64,000 bases of DNA from Clostridia bacterium (GCA_017465145.1 JAFTWU010000005.1:1-64000); one strand, 5' to 3'. Shown: positions 29,509-40,671, counted from the stretch's first letter. A program made the numbers and translations. Notes: a model not told the origin generated them from the letters alone.

Positions 29509-29768
29509 AAATTAAAGAAGGCTTTATTTTAAGGGAGGCGGCAGGAAAAACTATGGTAATTGCCGTTGGTCCCGCAATGCAAAGTTTTTCGGGTATTATA
29601 ACCCTTAACGCTCCAAGCGTGTTTTTGTGGCGCATATTAGAAAAGGGCGCAACTGAAGAAGAACTCGTATCCGCACTTCTTAACGAATACGACGTTTCTA
29701 AAGAAGTTGCAGAAAAAGACGTAAAAGACTTTGTGGCTAAACTAGTTAGCGCAAACATAGTAATTTAA
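29505..29768 (+). CDS. PqqD-like peptide-recognition protein
   Basis: An 87-residue PqqD-family protein: a beta-rich N-terminus (GFILREAAGKTMVIAVGP), LNAPSVFLWRILEKGATEEELVSALLNEYDVS and VAEKDVKDFVAKLVSANIV. PqqD-like (RRE) domains hold the leader of a precursor peptide for a modifying enzyme. No precursor or radical-SAM gene lies nearby, so its client is open. It is translationally coupled to the kinase gene. Confidence 0.88.
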   Translation: MKIKEGFILREAAGKTMVIAVGPAMQSFSGIITLNAPSVFLWRILEKGATEEELVSALLNEYDVSKEVAEKDVKDFVAKLVSANIVI

Positions 29769-29779
29769 GGCGGTATATT

Positions 29780-31267
29780 ATGCAAAAGATAGGTTTCGAT
29801 AGTGAAAAATACCTTCAATTACAATCGGAAAAGATAATGGAAAGAGTTAAACTTTTCGGCGACAAACTCTATTTAGAGTTCGGCGGAAAGCTTTTTGACG
29901 ACTTTCACGCATCACGCGTTTTGCCGGGTTTTGAACCAGACATTAAAATTAAAATGCTTTCTCAACTTAAAGACCAAGCGGAAATTTTAATGGTTATCAA
30001 CGCCAACGATATAGAAGGCAATAAAATGCGTAGCGATTTAGGTATTTCTTACGCGCACGACGTTTTAAGACTCATTGATATCTTACGCGGTAAAGGTTTT
30101 TATATCGGTAGCGTAGTTTTAACCCGCTTTGCATCACAAACTTCGGTTATGGCTTTCCAAAAAAGGCTAGAACGCTTAGGGATAAAGGTTTACCGCCACT
30201 ATCCTATCGAAGGCTATCCTTCAGAAGTGGAAAAAATCGTTAGCGAAGACGGCTTTGGTAAAAACGAATATATAGTTACCACGCGCCCACTAGTAATGGT
30301 AACCGCACCCGGCCCAGGTAGTGGCAAAATGGCAACGTGCTTATCGCAACTTTACCACGAATTTAAGCGCGGTATCAAAGCAGGTTACGCTAAATACGAA
30401 ACCTTCCCCATATGGAACTTACCGCTGAACCACCCCGTAAACGTGGCTTACGAAGCGGCAACCGCCGATTTAGACGACCTTAATATGATAGACCCCTTCC
30501 ATATGGACGCTTACGGCGAAATGGCAGTTAACTATAATCGCGACGTGGAAATTTTCCCCGTGCTTTCTGCCGTTATGACTAAGATTATGGGCGAATGCCC
30601 CTATAAGTCCCCAACCGATATGGGCGTTAACATGGCGGGCTATTGCGTTGACGACCAAATCGTTAGAGAGGCAAGCAAACAAGAAATTATCCGTCGCTAC
30701 TATGCAGCGTTAATTGACTTAAGAAAGGGTTTAATCGGTAAAGAATCGGTTTCTAAAATAGAAATCTTAATGCAAAAAATGCAACTTACCATAAACGATA
30801 GGGCGGTGGTGAAACCCGCACTTGTAAAAGAACAGTTAACGGGCACTCCCGCTTGCGCAATGCAACTACCTACGGGCGAAATCGTTACGGGTAAAACGGG
30901 GAAATTGCTTGGCGCGGCGTCTTCAGCAATGTTAAACGCGTTAAAAGTTTTGGGCGGTATAGACGATTCTATAGATTTAATATCTTCTTCGGTTATAGAG
31001 CCTATCCAAAAGTTAAAAGTTGAACATATGGGAAGCGTAAACCCCCGCCTTCACACCGACGAAGTGTTAATTTGCCTTGCGGTATGCGCGGCAACAGACC
31101 CCGTTGCAAAACTTGCGCTTGACCAACTTACTAAACTTAAAGGCGCGCAATTCCACTCTTCAGTAATTCTATCCCACGTTGATAAAAAGACGCTTAAAGA
31201 ACTTGGCGTGGACGTTACTTGCGAACCTAAGAGCAAGCGCGAATCGGTTTACATGGGCGAAAATTAA
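29780..31267 (+). CDS. DUF1846 family protein
   Basis: A 495-residue protein of the DUF1846 family: IGFDSEKYLQLQSEKI at the start, GKLFDDFHASRVLPGFEPDIKIKML, MVTAPGPGSGKMATCLSQLYHEF (about 173-195, P-loop-like), FPIWNLPLNHPVNVAYEAATADL, and a C-terminal TDPVAKLALDQLTKLKGAQFHSSVILS. The family is common in Firmicutes and its function is unknown. It starts 11 bases after the PqqD gene, so it belongs to the same transcript. Confidence 0.93.
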   Translation: MQKIGFDSEKYLQLQSEKIMERVKLFGDKLYLEFGGKLFDDFHASRVLPGFEPDIKIKMLSQLKDQAEILMVINANDIEGNKMRSDLGISYAHDVLRLIDILRGKGFYIGSVVLTRFASQTSVMAFQKRLERLGIKVYRHYPIEGYPSEVEKIVSEDGFGKNEYIVTTRPLVMVTAPGPGSGKMATCLSQLYHEFKRGIKAGYAKYETFPIWNLPLNHPVNVAYEAATADLDDLNMIDPFHMDAYGEMAVNYNRDVEIFPVLSAVMTKIMGECPYKSPTDMGVNMAGYCVDDQIVREASKQEIIRRYYAALIDLRKGLIGKESVSKIEILMQKMQLTINDRAVVKPALVKEQLTGTPACAMQLPTGEIVTGKTGKLLGAASSAMLNALKVLGGIDDSIDLISSSVIEPIQKLKVEHMGSVNPRLHTDEVLICLAVCAATDPVAKLALDQLTKLKGAQFHSSVILSHVDKKTLKELGVDVTCEPKSKRESVYMGEN

Positions 31268-31342
31268 TCACGTTAACCCCAAAAAAACCTTGTAAAAGTA
31301 AAAAATTATAACAAAATTAATAAAATATATAAAAAATCACTA

Positions 31343-31372
31343 TTGACAAAGTCAATTTGTCAATGCTATAAT
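31343..31372 (+). promoter_or_regulatory. Promoter of the 242-residue membrane protein gene
   Basis: TTGACA (31343-31348), 18 bases, TATAAT (31367-31372). Confidence 0.7.
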
Positions 31373-31407
31373 TGAAAAAAAATAATTAAACTCAAAGGAG
31401 ACGGACT

Positions 31408-32136
31408 ATGAATTTAGAACTTTTGCTTAAAATATTATTGATTTTAGACGCAGTACTTTTGGTTGCTACCGTTGCGCTAGTTGCCGTTAAGTTCAGCAAA
31501 AAGGCTTATAAGAAAGAAGAATGCGCTTGCTGTGACTGTGCTTGTGCAGACGCTGTAGAAGAAGCACCTGCTGAAGTGGTTGAAGAACCCGCACCCGTTG
31601 AAGAAGTTGCTGAAGCTCAAGAAGAAGTTGCTCCCGTAGAAGAAGCACCCGCAGAAGAAGTTGCACCCGTTGTTATCAACGACGCTGATTCTGATGCAGA
31701 CGAAGATATCCGCCGTATCCCCTTTGCTGAAAAGATGGTATTCATGGAAAAAGACAAACAAGCTTTCTACGATGCTATCAATAACGAATTCTTAACCTAT
31801 AGAAAGGTTAACGCACGTATTTCTAACAAGGGCGTATCTTACCGCCTTGGCAGACAACTTATCGCAAAGATTACCGTTCGTGGCAAGACCATGAAGGTTC
31901 ACTATGCTTTAGACGTAAATGCATTTAACCAAAACATTTACTTCCAAAAAGATATGTCTGACGTAAAAGCATACCAAGAAGTTCCCTTCACCGTTAAGGT
32001 TAGAAGTGAACGCGCTGCTAAAAACGCACTTAAACTTATCGATGCTCTTGCAAGTGTACACGGTATTCAAAAGAAAACCCGTTCTACCCCCGTTGATAGT
32101 ATCGAAGTATTAAAGGCTTGGGTAAAAGAAAAATAA
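31408..32136 (+). CDS. Membrane-anchored hypothetical protein with acidic linker
   Basis: 242 residues. A single N-terminal helix (about 5-27, LLLKILLILDAVLLVATVALVAV) is followed by KKAYKK, a cysteine cluster (CACCDCACAD, about 38-47) and an 40-residue Glu/Ala/Pro/Val linker. The C-terminal domain (about 105-242) is basic and reads FAEKMVFMEKDKQAFYDAINNEFLTYRKV, GVSYRLGRQLIAKITVRGKTMKVHYALD. I have no function for it. The 431-residue protein at 37835 has the same plan: helix, charged linker, compact C-terminal domains. It is well expressed by the look of its AAAGGAG site and codons. Confidence 0.8.
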   Translation: MNLELLLKILLILDAVLLVATVALVAVKFSKKAYKKEECACCDCACADAVEEAPAEVVEEPAPVEEVAEAQEEVAPVEEAPAEEVAPVVINDADSDADEDIRRIPFAEKMVFMEKDKQAFYDAINNEFLTYRKVNARISNKGVSYRLGRQLIAKITVRGKTMKVHYALDVNAFNQNIYFQKDMSDVKAYQEVPFTVKVRSERAAKNALKLIDALASVHGIQKKTRSTPVDSIEVLKAWVKEK

Positions 32137-32156
32137 TTAAGTTTTAACTAAAGACA

Positions 32157-32186
32157 AAAGCCGTCGGGTAAACCGACGGCTTTGAT
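32157..32186 (+). terminator. Terminator after the 242-residue gene
   Basis: AAAGCCGTCGG / CCGACGGCTTT stem, then GATTTTC. Confidence 0.7.
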
Positions 32187-32262
32187 TTTCTAAAAGTGAA
32201 AATTTTAAGAAAAAAGCGCGATAAAAAAATGGTAAAATTTACCAATAAGCGTGCATAAGTTG

Positions 32263-32322
32263 TTGACAAATAAAAATAATCGTATATAATAAGAATTAGC
32301 ACTCTAACCAAAAGATTGCTAA
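32263..32322 (+). promoter_or_regulatory. groESL promoter with CIRCE operator
   Basis: TTGACA (32263-32268), 16 bases, TATAAT (32285-32290). The CIRCE inverted repeat follows at 32296-32322: TTAGCACTC, 9 bases, GATTGCTAA. The right arm differs from the consensus GAGTGCTAA at one base. HrcA should repress here; hrcA is not in the window. Confidence 0.88.
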
Positions 32323-32341
32323 ATTATAGGAGGCATCATAT

Positions 32342-34272
<1,931 letters not shown>

Positions 34273-34335
34273 GATTAAAATAAAACCCGTGCTTACAAAC
34301 AATAAAATAAAATCCGTGTTAACAAACGCGGTGCT

Positions 34336-34365
34336 AAAAGGTCGGCAAAAAGCCGACCTTTTTTA
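34336..34365 (+). terminator. Terminator after groEL
   Basis: AAAAGGTCGGC / GCCGACCTTTT stem with a T-run. Confidence 0.75.
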
Positions 34366-34441
34366 TTAAACAACGCGCTAAAATTATCCTTTTATACTTT
34401 TATTAAAAAATTTTTGTGGTATAATATTTTAAGGTGATAAA

Positions 34442-36169
34442 ATGAGTAAGAAAAATATCGACTTAAAATTTAATAAAATGCTTACCACCGCGGGCGAAAG
34501 CTTGCCCGAAATTCCGTGGAATATATACCCCCGCCCCCAACTTAAAAGAGATTCGTTTTTGTGTTTAAACGGGGAGTGGGCTTTTGGCGTAAAAGGTGAA
34601 GACGGCACGCTAGCTTTAGATAAAAAAATTATAGTTCCGTTTGCGCCCGAAAGCGTTGTGTCTAAGATAGATACGGTATATCCTGACGGTGCAACGCTAG
34701 TTTATAGCAAAAAATTCACCTTGCCGAAAGGCTTTAATAGGGGTAGAGTGATATTAAACTTTGGTGCTGTTTCGCAAATTGCAAGGGTATATTTTAACGG
34801 AAATTTTATAATTGAACATAAAAACGGCTACACCCCCTTTAGCGCGGAAGTTACCCCCTATCTAAAAGATGAAAATATCGTTACGATAGAGTGCAAAAGA
34901 ACCCTTTGCGACCTTGTTCATCCATACGGCAAGCAAAGCCTTAACCGTGGCGGAATGTGGTACACCCCAACTAGCGGTATTTGGCAAACGGTGTGGCTAG
35001 AAAGCGTTGCTAACGAATATATAAAAGACTTAACCTTTAAAACTGATGAAAACCGTGTTACCATAACGCTAGAGGGCGTTAAAAAGGCAACCCTTATCGT
35101 TACAACTAACACGGGCGAAATAAAGGTTAAAACGGAAGACGGCACTTTTAAATTTACGGTGGATAGCCCTGAATTTTGGTCGCCCGAAAACCCGTATCTA
35201 TATAATTTTACCGTTACTGCGGGTAAAGATAGCGTGCAATCTTATTTTGCGCTACGCACCCTGTCTATTAAAGAAGTTAACGGCGTAAAAAGGCTGTTGC
35301 TTAACGGTAAGCCTTATTTTTTCCACGGACTTTTAGACCAAGGATATTTTAGCGACGGCATATTTACCCCCGCAAGCCCAGAAGTTTACACCGAAGAAAT
35401 AAAAAAGGTTAAAGCGCTTGGCTTTAACACCTTAAGAAAGCACGTTAAAATTGAACCGCAAGTTTACTATTACGATTGCGATAGGCTTGGCGTTATCGTT
35501 TGGCAAGATATGATAAACAACGGCGATTATAAATTTATGCGCGACACCGTGTTGCCAACCATAGGACTTATTCGCAAAAAAGATAAAAACATACACAAAA
35601 GTCAAGTTCATAGACAAGCCTTTCTTTCAAATATGGAAGAAACGGTTAAAGTGGTTAAAAATCACCCAAGCGTTTGTTACTATACAATTTTTAACGAAGG
35701 CTGGGGGCAATTCGATAGCCAAACGGTATACGAAAAACTTAAAAGTTTAGACGATACGCGCTTTATCGACACGACTAGCGGTTGGTTTTTTGCAGGCGAA
35801 ACGGACGTTGACAGTCGCCATATCTATTTTAGAAAACCTAAGGTTAAAAGAAGTGATAAACCTATCGTTATAAGTGAGTTTGGCGGTTACGTTTATTCTG
35901 TTAAGGGGCACACCTTTAACACCTTAAAAACCTACGGCTATGGAAAATGCGACACGCGAAATCAGTTTGTTGAAAGACTGCGCGACCTATATTTAACCGC
36001 AGTTATTCCCGCAATAAAAACGGGGCTATGTGGCACAATCTATACACAAGTTAGCGACGTAGAAGACGAAACTAACGGTTTATTTACCTATGATAGAAAG
36101 GTAGATAAAATTACGCCGGAAGAATTTAGTGATATCGCAACCGCTATTTACGAAGAGATAGAAAAGTAA
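34442..36169 (+). CDS. Glycoside hydrolase family 2 protein
   Basis: 575 residues with the GH2 plan: N-terminal sugar-binding jelly roll (about 20-185, LNGEWAFGVKGEDG, VPFAPESVVSKI), an immunoglobulin-like middle (about 190-275) and a TIM barrel (about 280-575). The acid/base Glu lies in YTIFNEGWGQFD and the nucleophile Glu in VISEFGGY. There is no signal peptide, so it acts on imported sugars. Beta-galactosidase, -glucuronidase or -mannosidase activity cannot be told apart here. The start has AAGGTGAT; a TATAAT lies at about 34421. Confidence 0.9.
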   Translation: MSKKNIDLKFNKMLTTAGESLPEIPWNIYPRPQLKRDSFLCLNGEWAFGVKGEDGTLALDKKIIVPFAPESVVSKIDTVYPDGATLVYSKKFTLPKGFNRGRVILNFGAVSQIARVYFNGNFIIEHKNGYTPFSAEVTPYLKDENIVTIECKRTLCDLVHPYGKQSLNRGGMWYTPTSGIWQTVWLESVANEYIKDLTFKTDENRVTITLEGVKKATLIVTTNTGEIKVKTEDGTFKFTVDSPEFWSPENPYLYNFTVTAGKDSVQSYFALRTLSIKEVNGVKRLLLNGKPYFFHGLLDQGYFSDGIFTPASPEVYTEEIKKVKALGFNTLRKHVKIEPQVYYYDCDRLGVIVWQDMINNGDYKFMRDTVLPTIGLIRKKDKNIHKSQVHRQAFLSNMEETVKVVKNHPSVCYYTIFNEGWGQFDSQTVYEKLKSLDDTRFIDTTSGWFFAGETDVDSRHIYFRKPKVKRSDKPIVISEFGGYVYSVKGHTFNTLKTYGYGKCDTRNQFVERLRDLYLTAVIPAIKTGLCGTIYTQVSDVEDETNGLFTYDRKVDKITPEEFSDIATAIYEEIEK

Positions 36170-36249
36170 AAAAATAGCAAACAAAGGGCAAGGCGTATAA
36201 ATCTTGCGCAAAAGTTAAAACAAAAACCAAAACGAAAAATTATAACAAA

Positions 36250-36285
36250 AAAGCGACGCATTTAATAAGCGTCGCTTTAATTTTA
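36250..36285. terminator. Bidirectional terminator between GH2 and aspS
   Basis: AAAGCGACGC / GCGTCGCTTT stem between convergent genes. Confidence 0.7.
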
Positions 36286-36312
36286 ATATTTAGAAAACTT
36301 AATCGCTTGTGA

Positions 36313-37650
36313 TTAAGGCGTAACCCTGTTGATATCACGGGGGAACATAGTTGCTTCACGCACGTTCTTAAAGCCAAGTAAGTGCATAGTTAATCTTTCT
36401 AAACCGATACCTAAACCGCCGTGTGGGGGAGCACCGTATTTGTGCAACATAAGATAGGTTTCAAAGTCTTCTGGGTTAGTGCCAAGTTTTTTCATCTTTT
36501 CCACTTGAGCGTGGTAATCGTGGATACGTTGACCGCCCGAAGTAATTTCTAAGCCCCTAAAGAGTAGGTCGAAAGACAAGGTGTATTCGGGGTCAGCGGG
36601 GTCGTCCATAGTATAGAAAGGACGCTTTTTAGAAGGATAGTGGGTGATAAAGATAAAGTCGCTGTTAAATTCCTTTTTAGCGTATTTACCTAAAAGTTCT
36701 TCTTCGTGCGGGTCAAAGTCTTTCATATCGCTAGGCGTATACTTAAACTTTTCCATAATAATCTTTTTCGCGTCCATAAACTTAATTGCGGGAATTTCCG
36801 TAATTTCAGGGATATCGGCGTGTAAAATTTCCACTTCTTCAGCGTATTCCGTTTTCAAAAGATTCATAATGTACTTAAGCGCGCCCGTTTCCATATTCAT
36901 AATGTCTTCAAAGCCGTTGATAAAGCCCATTTCAAAGTCCATTGAAGTATATTCGTTTAAGTGGCGTGAAGTATCGTGGTGTTCCGCGCGGAAAACGGGG
37001 GCAATTTCAAATACCCTTTGGAAAACGCCAACTAGCGCTTGCTTATATAATTGAGGGGATTGTGCAAGGTAAACTTGCTTGTCAAAATAGTCAAGTTTAA
37101 ATACGTTAGTACCACCTTCAGCACCAGCGTAGTTGATTTTGGGCGAACGAATTTCCGTAAAGCCGTTCTTCATTAAAAATTCTCTAAAGCCCCTTGCAAT
37201 ACCTTCTTGCAACTTAAAAATAGCGCGTTCTTTGGGGTTGCGCATAGATACGGGGCGCAAGTCTAAAACGGTGTTTAATTGAATATTATCAAGTTGCTTT
37301 TTGTTGATAACTATAGGTAATTGTTCTGCGGGGAGTGATAAAATTTTAATATCGTGAATTTGTAATTCATAGCGGTCGTTACCCTTAGCGTCCTTGCTAG
37401 AAACAACCTTGCCGTAAACTTTAACGCACGCTTCTTCGCAAAGTTTTTCATCTAAACGATAGTCGGAAAATTCGGGTGCGTATACGCATTGAATAGTTTC
37501 TTTCGCCGTTCTAATAATAATGAAGGCAAAACCCGTCATTTCACGGATACGATGAACGTAACCCGCAATGCTAACAACTTCGCCGTCGTGATTCTTAAAG
37601 TCGGCAAAAGCCACGTTTTCGTTTATAATTGTGCCGTTAATCTTGTCCAT
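36313..37650 (-). CDS. aspS: Aspartate-tRNA ligase, archaeal (non-discriminating) type
   Basis: 445 residues with an N-terminal OB fold (about 10-110), class II motif 2 FRAEHHDTSRHLNEYTSMDFEMGF and motif 3 GIGLERLTMHLLG. Bacterial AspRS is about 590 residues with an inserted GAD domain; this short form is the archaeal type, which often charges both tRNA-Asp and tRNA-Asn. If so, the cell needs GatCAB to make Asn-tRNA; those genes are not in the window. Monocistronic. Confidence 0.93.
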   Translation of the reverse strand: MDKINGTIINENVAFADFKNHDGEVVSIAGYVHRIREMTGFAFIIIRTAKETIQCVYAPEFSDYRLDEKLCEEACVKVYGKVVSSKDAKGNDRYELQIHDIKILSLPAEQLPIVINKKQLDNIQLNTVLDLRPVSMRNPKERAIFKLQEGIARGFREFLMKNGFTEIRSPKINYAGAEGGTNVFKLDYFDKQVYLAQSPQLYKQALVGVFQRVFEIAPVFRAEHHDTSRHLNEYTSMDFEMGFINGFEDIMNMETGALKYIMNLLKTEYAEEVEILHADIPEITEIPAIKFMDAKKIIMEKFKYTPSDMKDFDPHEEELLGKYAKKEFNSDFIFITHYPSKKRPFYTMDDPADPEYTLSFDLLFRGLEITSGGQRIHDYHAQVEKMKKLGTNPEDFETYLMLHKYGAPPHGGLGIGLERLTMHLLGFKNVREATMFPRDINRVTP

Positions 37651-37765
37651 AAAATCTCCAAAAATAAGATATTTTGCTTATTAAATCTTATATAATAATA
37701 TCACTTAAACAACTTTAAGGCAAGTATTTATAAAATTATTTTATAGATATAGGGCTCTTTTACCC

Positions 37766-37794
37766 TTGCAAAACAAATTTTAGTGTGCTATCAT
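37766..37794 (+). promoter_or_regulatory. Promoter of the YegP-domain gene
   Basis: TTGCAA (37766-37771), 17 bases, TATCAT (37789-37794). Confidence 0.55.
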
Positions 37795-37834
37795 ATAACT
37801 AGTAAAAAAGTAATATCTCTTAAAGGAGTTTTCT

Positions 37835-39130
37835 ATGAAAGAATTTTTCAACAAGATTTGGACTGCCGTATCGGGCTTTTTCCTTAACGTATGGGCGTGG
37901 CTTACGGGCGTTTGCACCCCTATCGGTGAAAAAATAGGCTTATCGGCAGAAGTTACCGCTTATATTTTAATAGGTGTTGTAGTAGCTCTTATAATCGTTA
38001 TAATAATGCTTATCGCGGGCGCTTGCTCTAAAAAGCGCAAAGCAAAAAAAGCGGCAAAAGCGTTAGAAAAAGAAAAAGCAAAGCAAGACAACTTATCGGC
38101 TAAAGCACAAGCCGTAGTAGAAGAAAAACACGTTAGCGAAGAAGTTGTTAAGATAGATAGCGCGCCCGTTGAACAACCCGCTACCGTAGTTGTAACTGAA
38201 CCCACTCAAGAAGAAGTTTCCGCAAGCGTAGAAGTTAAGGCAGTAGAAGAAACCCCCGCTCAAGAAGAAAAGGTTGAAAAACCCGTTGAAAAAGCAGAAG
38301 TTAAAGAAGACATAAAGGTTGCCGTTAAAAAGGCACCCGCTAAAAAGACGGAAAATAAAACGGCTAAAAAAGTTGCTACCGCAGAAACTGTTAAAGAAGA
38401 CAAAAAACCCGCAAAAAAACTTGCAGGCAAATGGAAAATCGTTATCAAACGCGATAACGAATACGTTGCAGAACTCACCGCATCTAACGGCGAAGTTATG
38501 TTGATTAGTGAAACTTATTCAACGGCAGACGGGGCAAGAAACGGCATTTCCACCATTATCAAAGGTGTAGAAACGGGCACTTTCGTAATCTATCGCGACA
38601 AGGCGGGCAACTATTACTTTAAACTTAAAAGCGCAAACAACCGTTTGCTTTGCGTAGGCGCGGTTTATAAAGAAAAAACGGCTTGCATAAAGGCTAGCGA
38701 ATCGGTTAAGCGTATTGCAAAAGATTCACCCATTATGCCAGACGTTGTTGAAGGTGAACGCTACGTTGAATATACCCCCGCAAAAGTTACCGCAAGTGGT
38801 AAAGGTGGCAAAGGTAAGTGGAAGATAGAAGTAAGTGAAGAAGGTGGTTTTAGTGCTAAACTTTACGCTAATAACGGTCAACTTATGCTTGCTACTGAAG
38901 AAGTTTCTGCTAAAAAGACGGCAAAAACTGCAATAGAATCGGTTAAAAAGAACTGTGCGGACGGCAACTTTATTATTGATAAAGATAAGTTTGGCAGATT
39001 CTATTATAAATTACATAACGCTCAAAAGTCCGTTCTTTGCATAGGCGAAGCGTACGATACGTTAGACGGTTGCGTAAGCGCAATAGAATCAGTTCGCCGT
39101 TTTGCAGCGACCGCTGAACTTGCTGAATAA
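37835..39130 (+). CDS. Membrane-anchored protein with two DUF1508 (YegP) domains
   Basis: 431 residues. An N-terminal hydrophobic segment and a membrane helix (about 43-67, AYILIGVVVALIIVIIMLIAGA) lead into a 110-residue Lys/Glu/Ala/Val linker. Two DUF1508 repeats follow: GKWKIVIKRDNEYVAELTA...KLKSANNRLLCVG (about 205-305) and GKWKIEVSEEGGFSAKLYA...KLHNAQKSVLCIG (about 325-425). YegP-type domains have no settled function. The Lys/Ala-rich linker could touch nucleic acid or polyanions. Confidence 0.85.
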   Translation: MKEFFNKIWTAVSGFFLNVWAWLTGVCTPIGEKIGLSAEVTAYILIGVVVALIIVIIMLIAGACSKKRKAKKAAKALEKEKAKQDNLSAKAQAVVEEKHVSEEVVKIDSAPVEQPATVVVTEPTQEEVSASVEVKAVEETPAQEEKVEKPVEKAEVKEDIKVAVKKAPAKKTENKTAKKVATAETVKEDKKPAKKLAGKWKIVIKRDNEYVAELTASNGEVMLISETYSTADGARNGISTIIKGVETGTFVIYRDKAGNYYFKLKSANNRLLCVGAVYKEKTACIKASESVKRIAKDSPIMPDVVEGERYVEYTPAKVTASGKGGKGKWKIEVSEEGGFSAKLYANNGQLMLATEEVSAKKTAKTAIESVKKNCADGNFIIDKDKFGRFYYKLHNAQKSVLCIGEAYDTLDGCVSAIESVRRFAATAELAE

Positions 39131-39166
39131 AAAGCGCAAAAACTAACGTTAATTAAAAATTAAATT

Positions 39167-39195
39167 AAAGCCACGCGGTCGCGTGGCTTTTCTTT
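39167..39195 (+). terminator. Terminator after the YegP-domain gene
   Basis: AAAGCCACGC / GCGTGGCTTT stem then TCTTTAA. Confidence 0.7.
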
Positions 39196-39250
39196 AATAC
39201 ATGCCTTATTGCGTGCCTTAAATTTTTGTAAATTATTCCGTTATATTTAG

Positions 39251-39279
39251 TTGACATCGTATAAGCAGAAATGTATAAT
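39251..39279 (+). promoter_or_regulatory. Promoter of the ECF S-component gene
   Basis: TTGACA (39251-39256), 17 bases, TATAAT (39274-39279), a perfect match. Confidence 0.8.
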
Positions 39280-39309
39280 AAAACTAATTTTTGACTTGGA
39301 GAGAAAATT

Positions 39310-39894
39310 ATGATTGGAGCGGTTGCGGTAAGAAGTGATTCTATTATTAAAAAAATTACCTTAACAGCAGTATTTACTGCACTTTGTTGCATAGGTACGG
39401 TAAGTATTGCAATTCCATTGCCAACGGGCTACGTTAACGTTGGCGACGTGTTTGTTTTGCTTTCCGCGTGGCTACTTGGTCCACTTTACGGAACGGTTGC
39501 AGCAGGCTTTGGCAGTTGTATAGCAGACGTTCTTGCAGGCTTTCCCATTTATGCCCCTGCAACGCTTATTGTTAAGGCGGGCGTTGCGCTAATAGGCTAT
39601 TATTTTTCCGTGCTAATTAAGAAGTTAATTAAAAAAGCGCCTAATTTTACTTGTCGTATTTTAGCTGTTATTATAGCAGAAGGCTTTATGGTTTTGGGCT
39701 ATTTTGTTTTTGAAAGCGCCCTTTACGGCGTAGCAACGGCATCGTTAACACTTTTAGGAAATACAATTCAAGGTTTGATATGCGGAACGGTTGCGGTGTT
39801 AATAAGTTGCGCCCTAGCACCCATAAAATACGTTAACAACAACTTTCCACATTTTTCACTTAATTGGCAAAAGCGCGACAAAAAAACAAATTGA
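39310..39894 (+). CDS. ECF transporter S component
   Basis: A 194-residue membrane protein with about five to six helices. TGYVNVGDVFVLLSAWLLGPLYGTVAAGFGSCIADVLAGFPIYAPATLIVKAG is the PF07155 (riboflavin-type ECF S) signature. S components bind a vitamin or cofactor precursor and share the EcfA-A'-T energising unit, not seen here. The ligand is not clear. TTGGAGAG ribosome site. Confidence 0.85.
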   Translation: MIGAVAVRSDSIIKKITLTAVFTALCCIGTVSIAIPLPTGYVNVGDVFVLLSAWLLGPLYGTVAAGFGSCIADVLAGFPIYAPATLIVKAGVALIGYYFSVLIKKLIKKAPNFTCRILAVIIAEGFMVLGYFVFESALYGVATASLTLLGNTIQGLICGTVAVLISCALAPIKYVNNNFPHFSLNWQKRDKKTN

Positions 39895-39920
39895 AAATAA
39901 AATTTAATAGTAAAAAACGT

Positions 39921-39949
39921 TTGACAAGCGGTAAAAAATGTTGTATTAT
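39921..39949 (+). promoter_or_regulatory. Promoter of the infC operon
   Basis: TTGACA (39921-39926), 17 bases, TATTAT (39944-39949). Confidence 0.8.
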
Positions 39950-39956
39950 GTATAGG

Positions 39957-40083
39957 CTTAAAGAAGAAGTTACCCTTCTCGCCGACGGAACGGTTCGTTC
40001 GGCTCAATACTTTTAACGCTTTCAACTAAGCGTATATTATCGTATTGTACGGGTTGCTTTATCTATATAAGCAACCCTTTTTT
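39957..40083 (+). promoter_or_regulatory. infC leader, probable L20-type attenuator
   Basis: A leader of about 130 bases with a GACGGAACGG...CCGTTC-like paired region and a terminator GGGTTGCTT / AAGCAACCC plus TTTTTT (40051-40083) before infC. In Firmicutes the infC-rpmI-rplT leader binds free L20 and ends transcription; gene order and terminator fit, but I have not matched the covariance model. Confidence 0.65.
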
Positions 40084-40109
40084 GTATCCGCCGTAGCGGG
40101 AAATATTTT

Positions 40110-40637
40110 GTGAGGTATACTACCATTAAAAAAGAACATCAATTGAACGAAGAAATCAGGGATAAAGAAGTCCGCCTTATCGGTGAAACGGGCGAACAAT
40201 TAGGTATCGTTTCTTCGCGCGAAGCGTTAAGTATTGCAGAAGACAGGGGCTTAGACTTGGTTAAAATTTCACCCAACGCTAATCCACCCGTATGCAAAAT
40301 TATGAACTACGGCAAATACCTTTTTGAACAAAACAAAAAGGCAAAAGAGGCAAAAAAGAATCAAAAGGTTATAGAAATTAAAGAAGTTTGGCTTTCTATG
40401 ACAATCGACGTTGGCGACCTTCAGGTTAAAGCAAAGCAAGCACATAAGTTTTTAACCGGTGGCAACAAAGTTAAGGTGTCTATAAGAATGCGTGGCAGAC
40501 AAATGGCACACGCTGAAATGGGCGTTGACGTTATGAACCGTTTCTTTGACCTTGTTAAAGAAGTCGGCACAATGGAAAAGAAACCGCTTACCGAAGGCAG
40601 AAACATTTGGATGATGTTAGTGCCCAAGCAAGCGTAA
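40110..40637 (+). CDS. infC: Translation initiation factor IF-3
   Basis: About 170-175 residues: [23 protein letters not shown] at the N-terminus, the basic linker [17 protein letters not shown], and [21 protein letters not shown] in the C-domain. IF-3 checks the start codon and keeps subunits apart. The annotated GTG at 40110 works, but an in-frame ATT at 40125 sits 8 bases after GAGGT, a better ribosome site. AUU is the classic autoregulated infC start. Confidence 0.96.
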   Translation: MRYTTIKKEHQLNEEIRDKEVRLIGETGEQLGIVSSREALSIAEDRGLDLVKISPNANPPVCKIMNYGKYLFEQNKKAKEAKKNQKVIEIKEVWLSMTIDVGDLQVKAKQAHKFLTGGNKVKVSIRMRGRQMAHAEMGVDVMNRFFDLVKEVGTMEKKPLTEGRNIWMMLVPKQA

Positions 40638-40671
40638 CTTAAAAATAACAATATTAACGGAGGAATTTACT

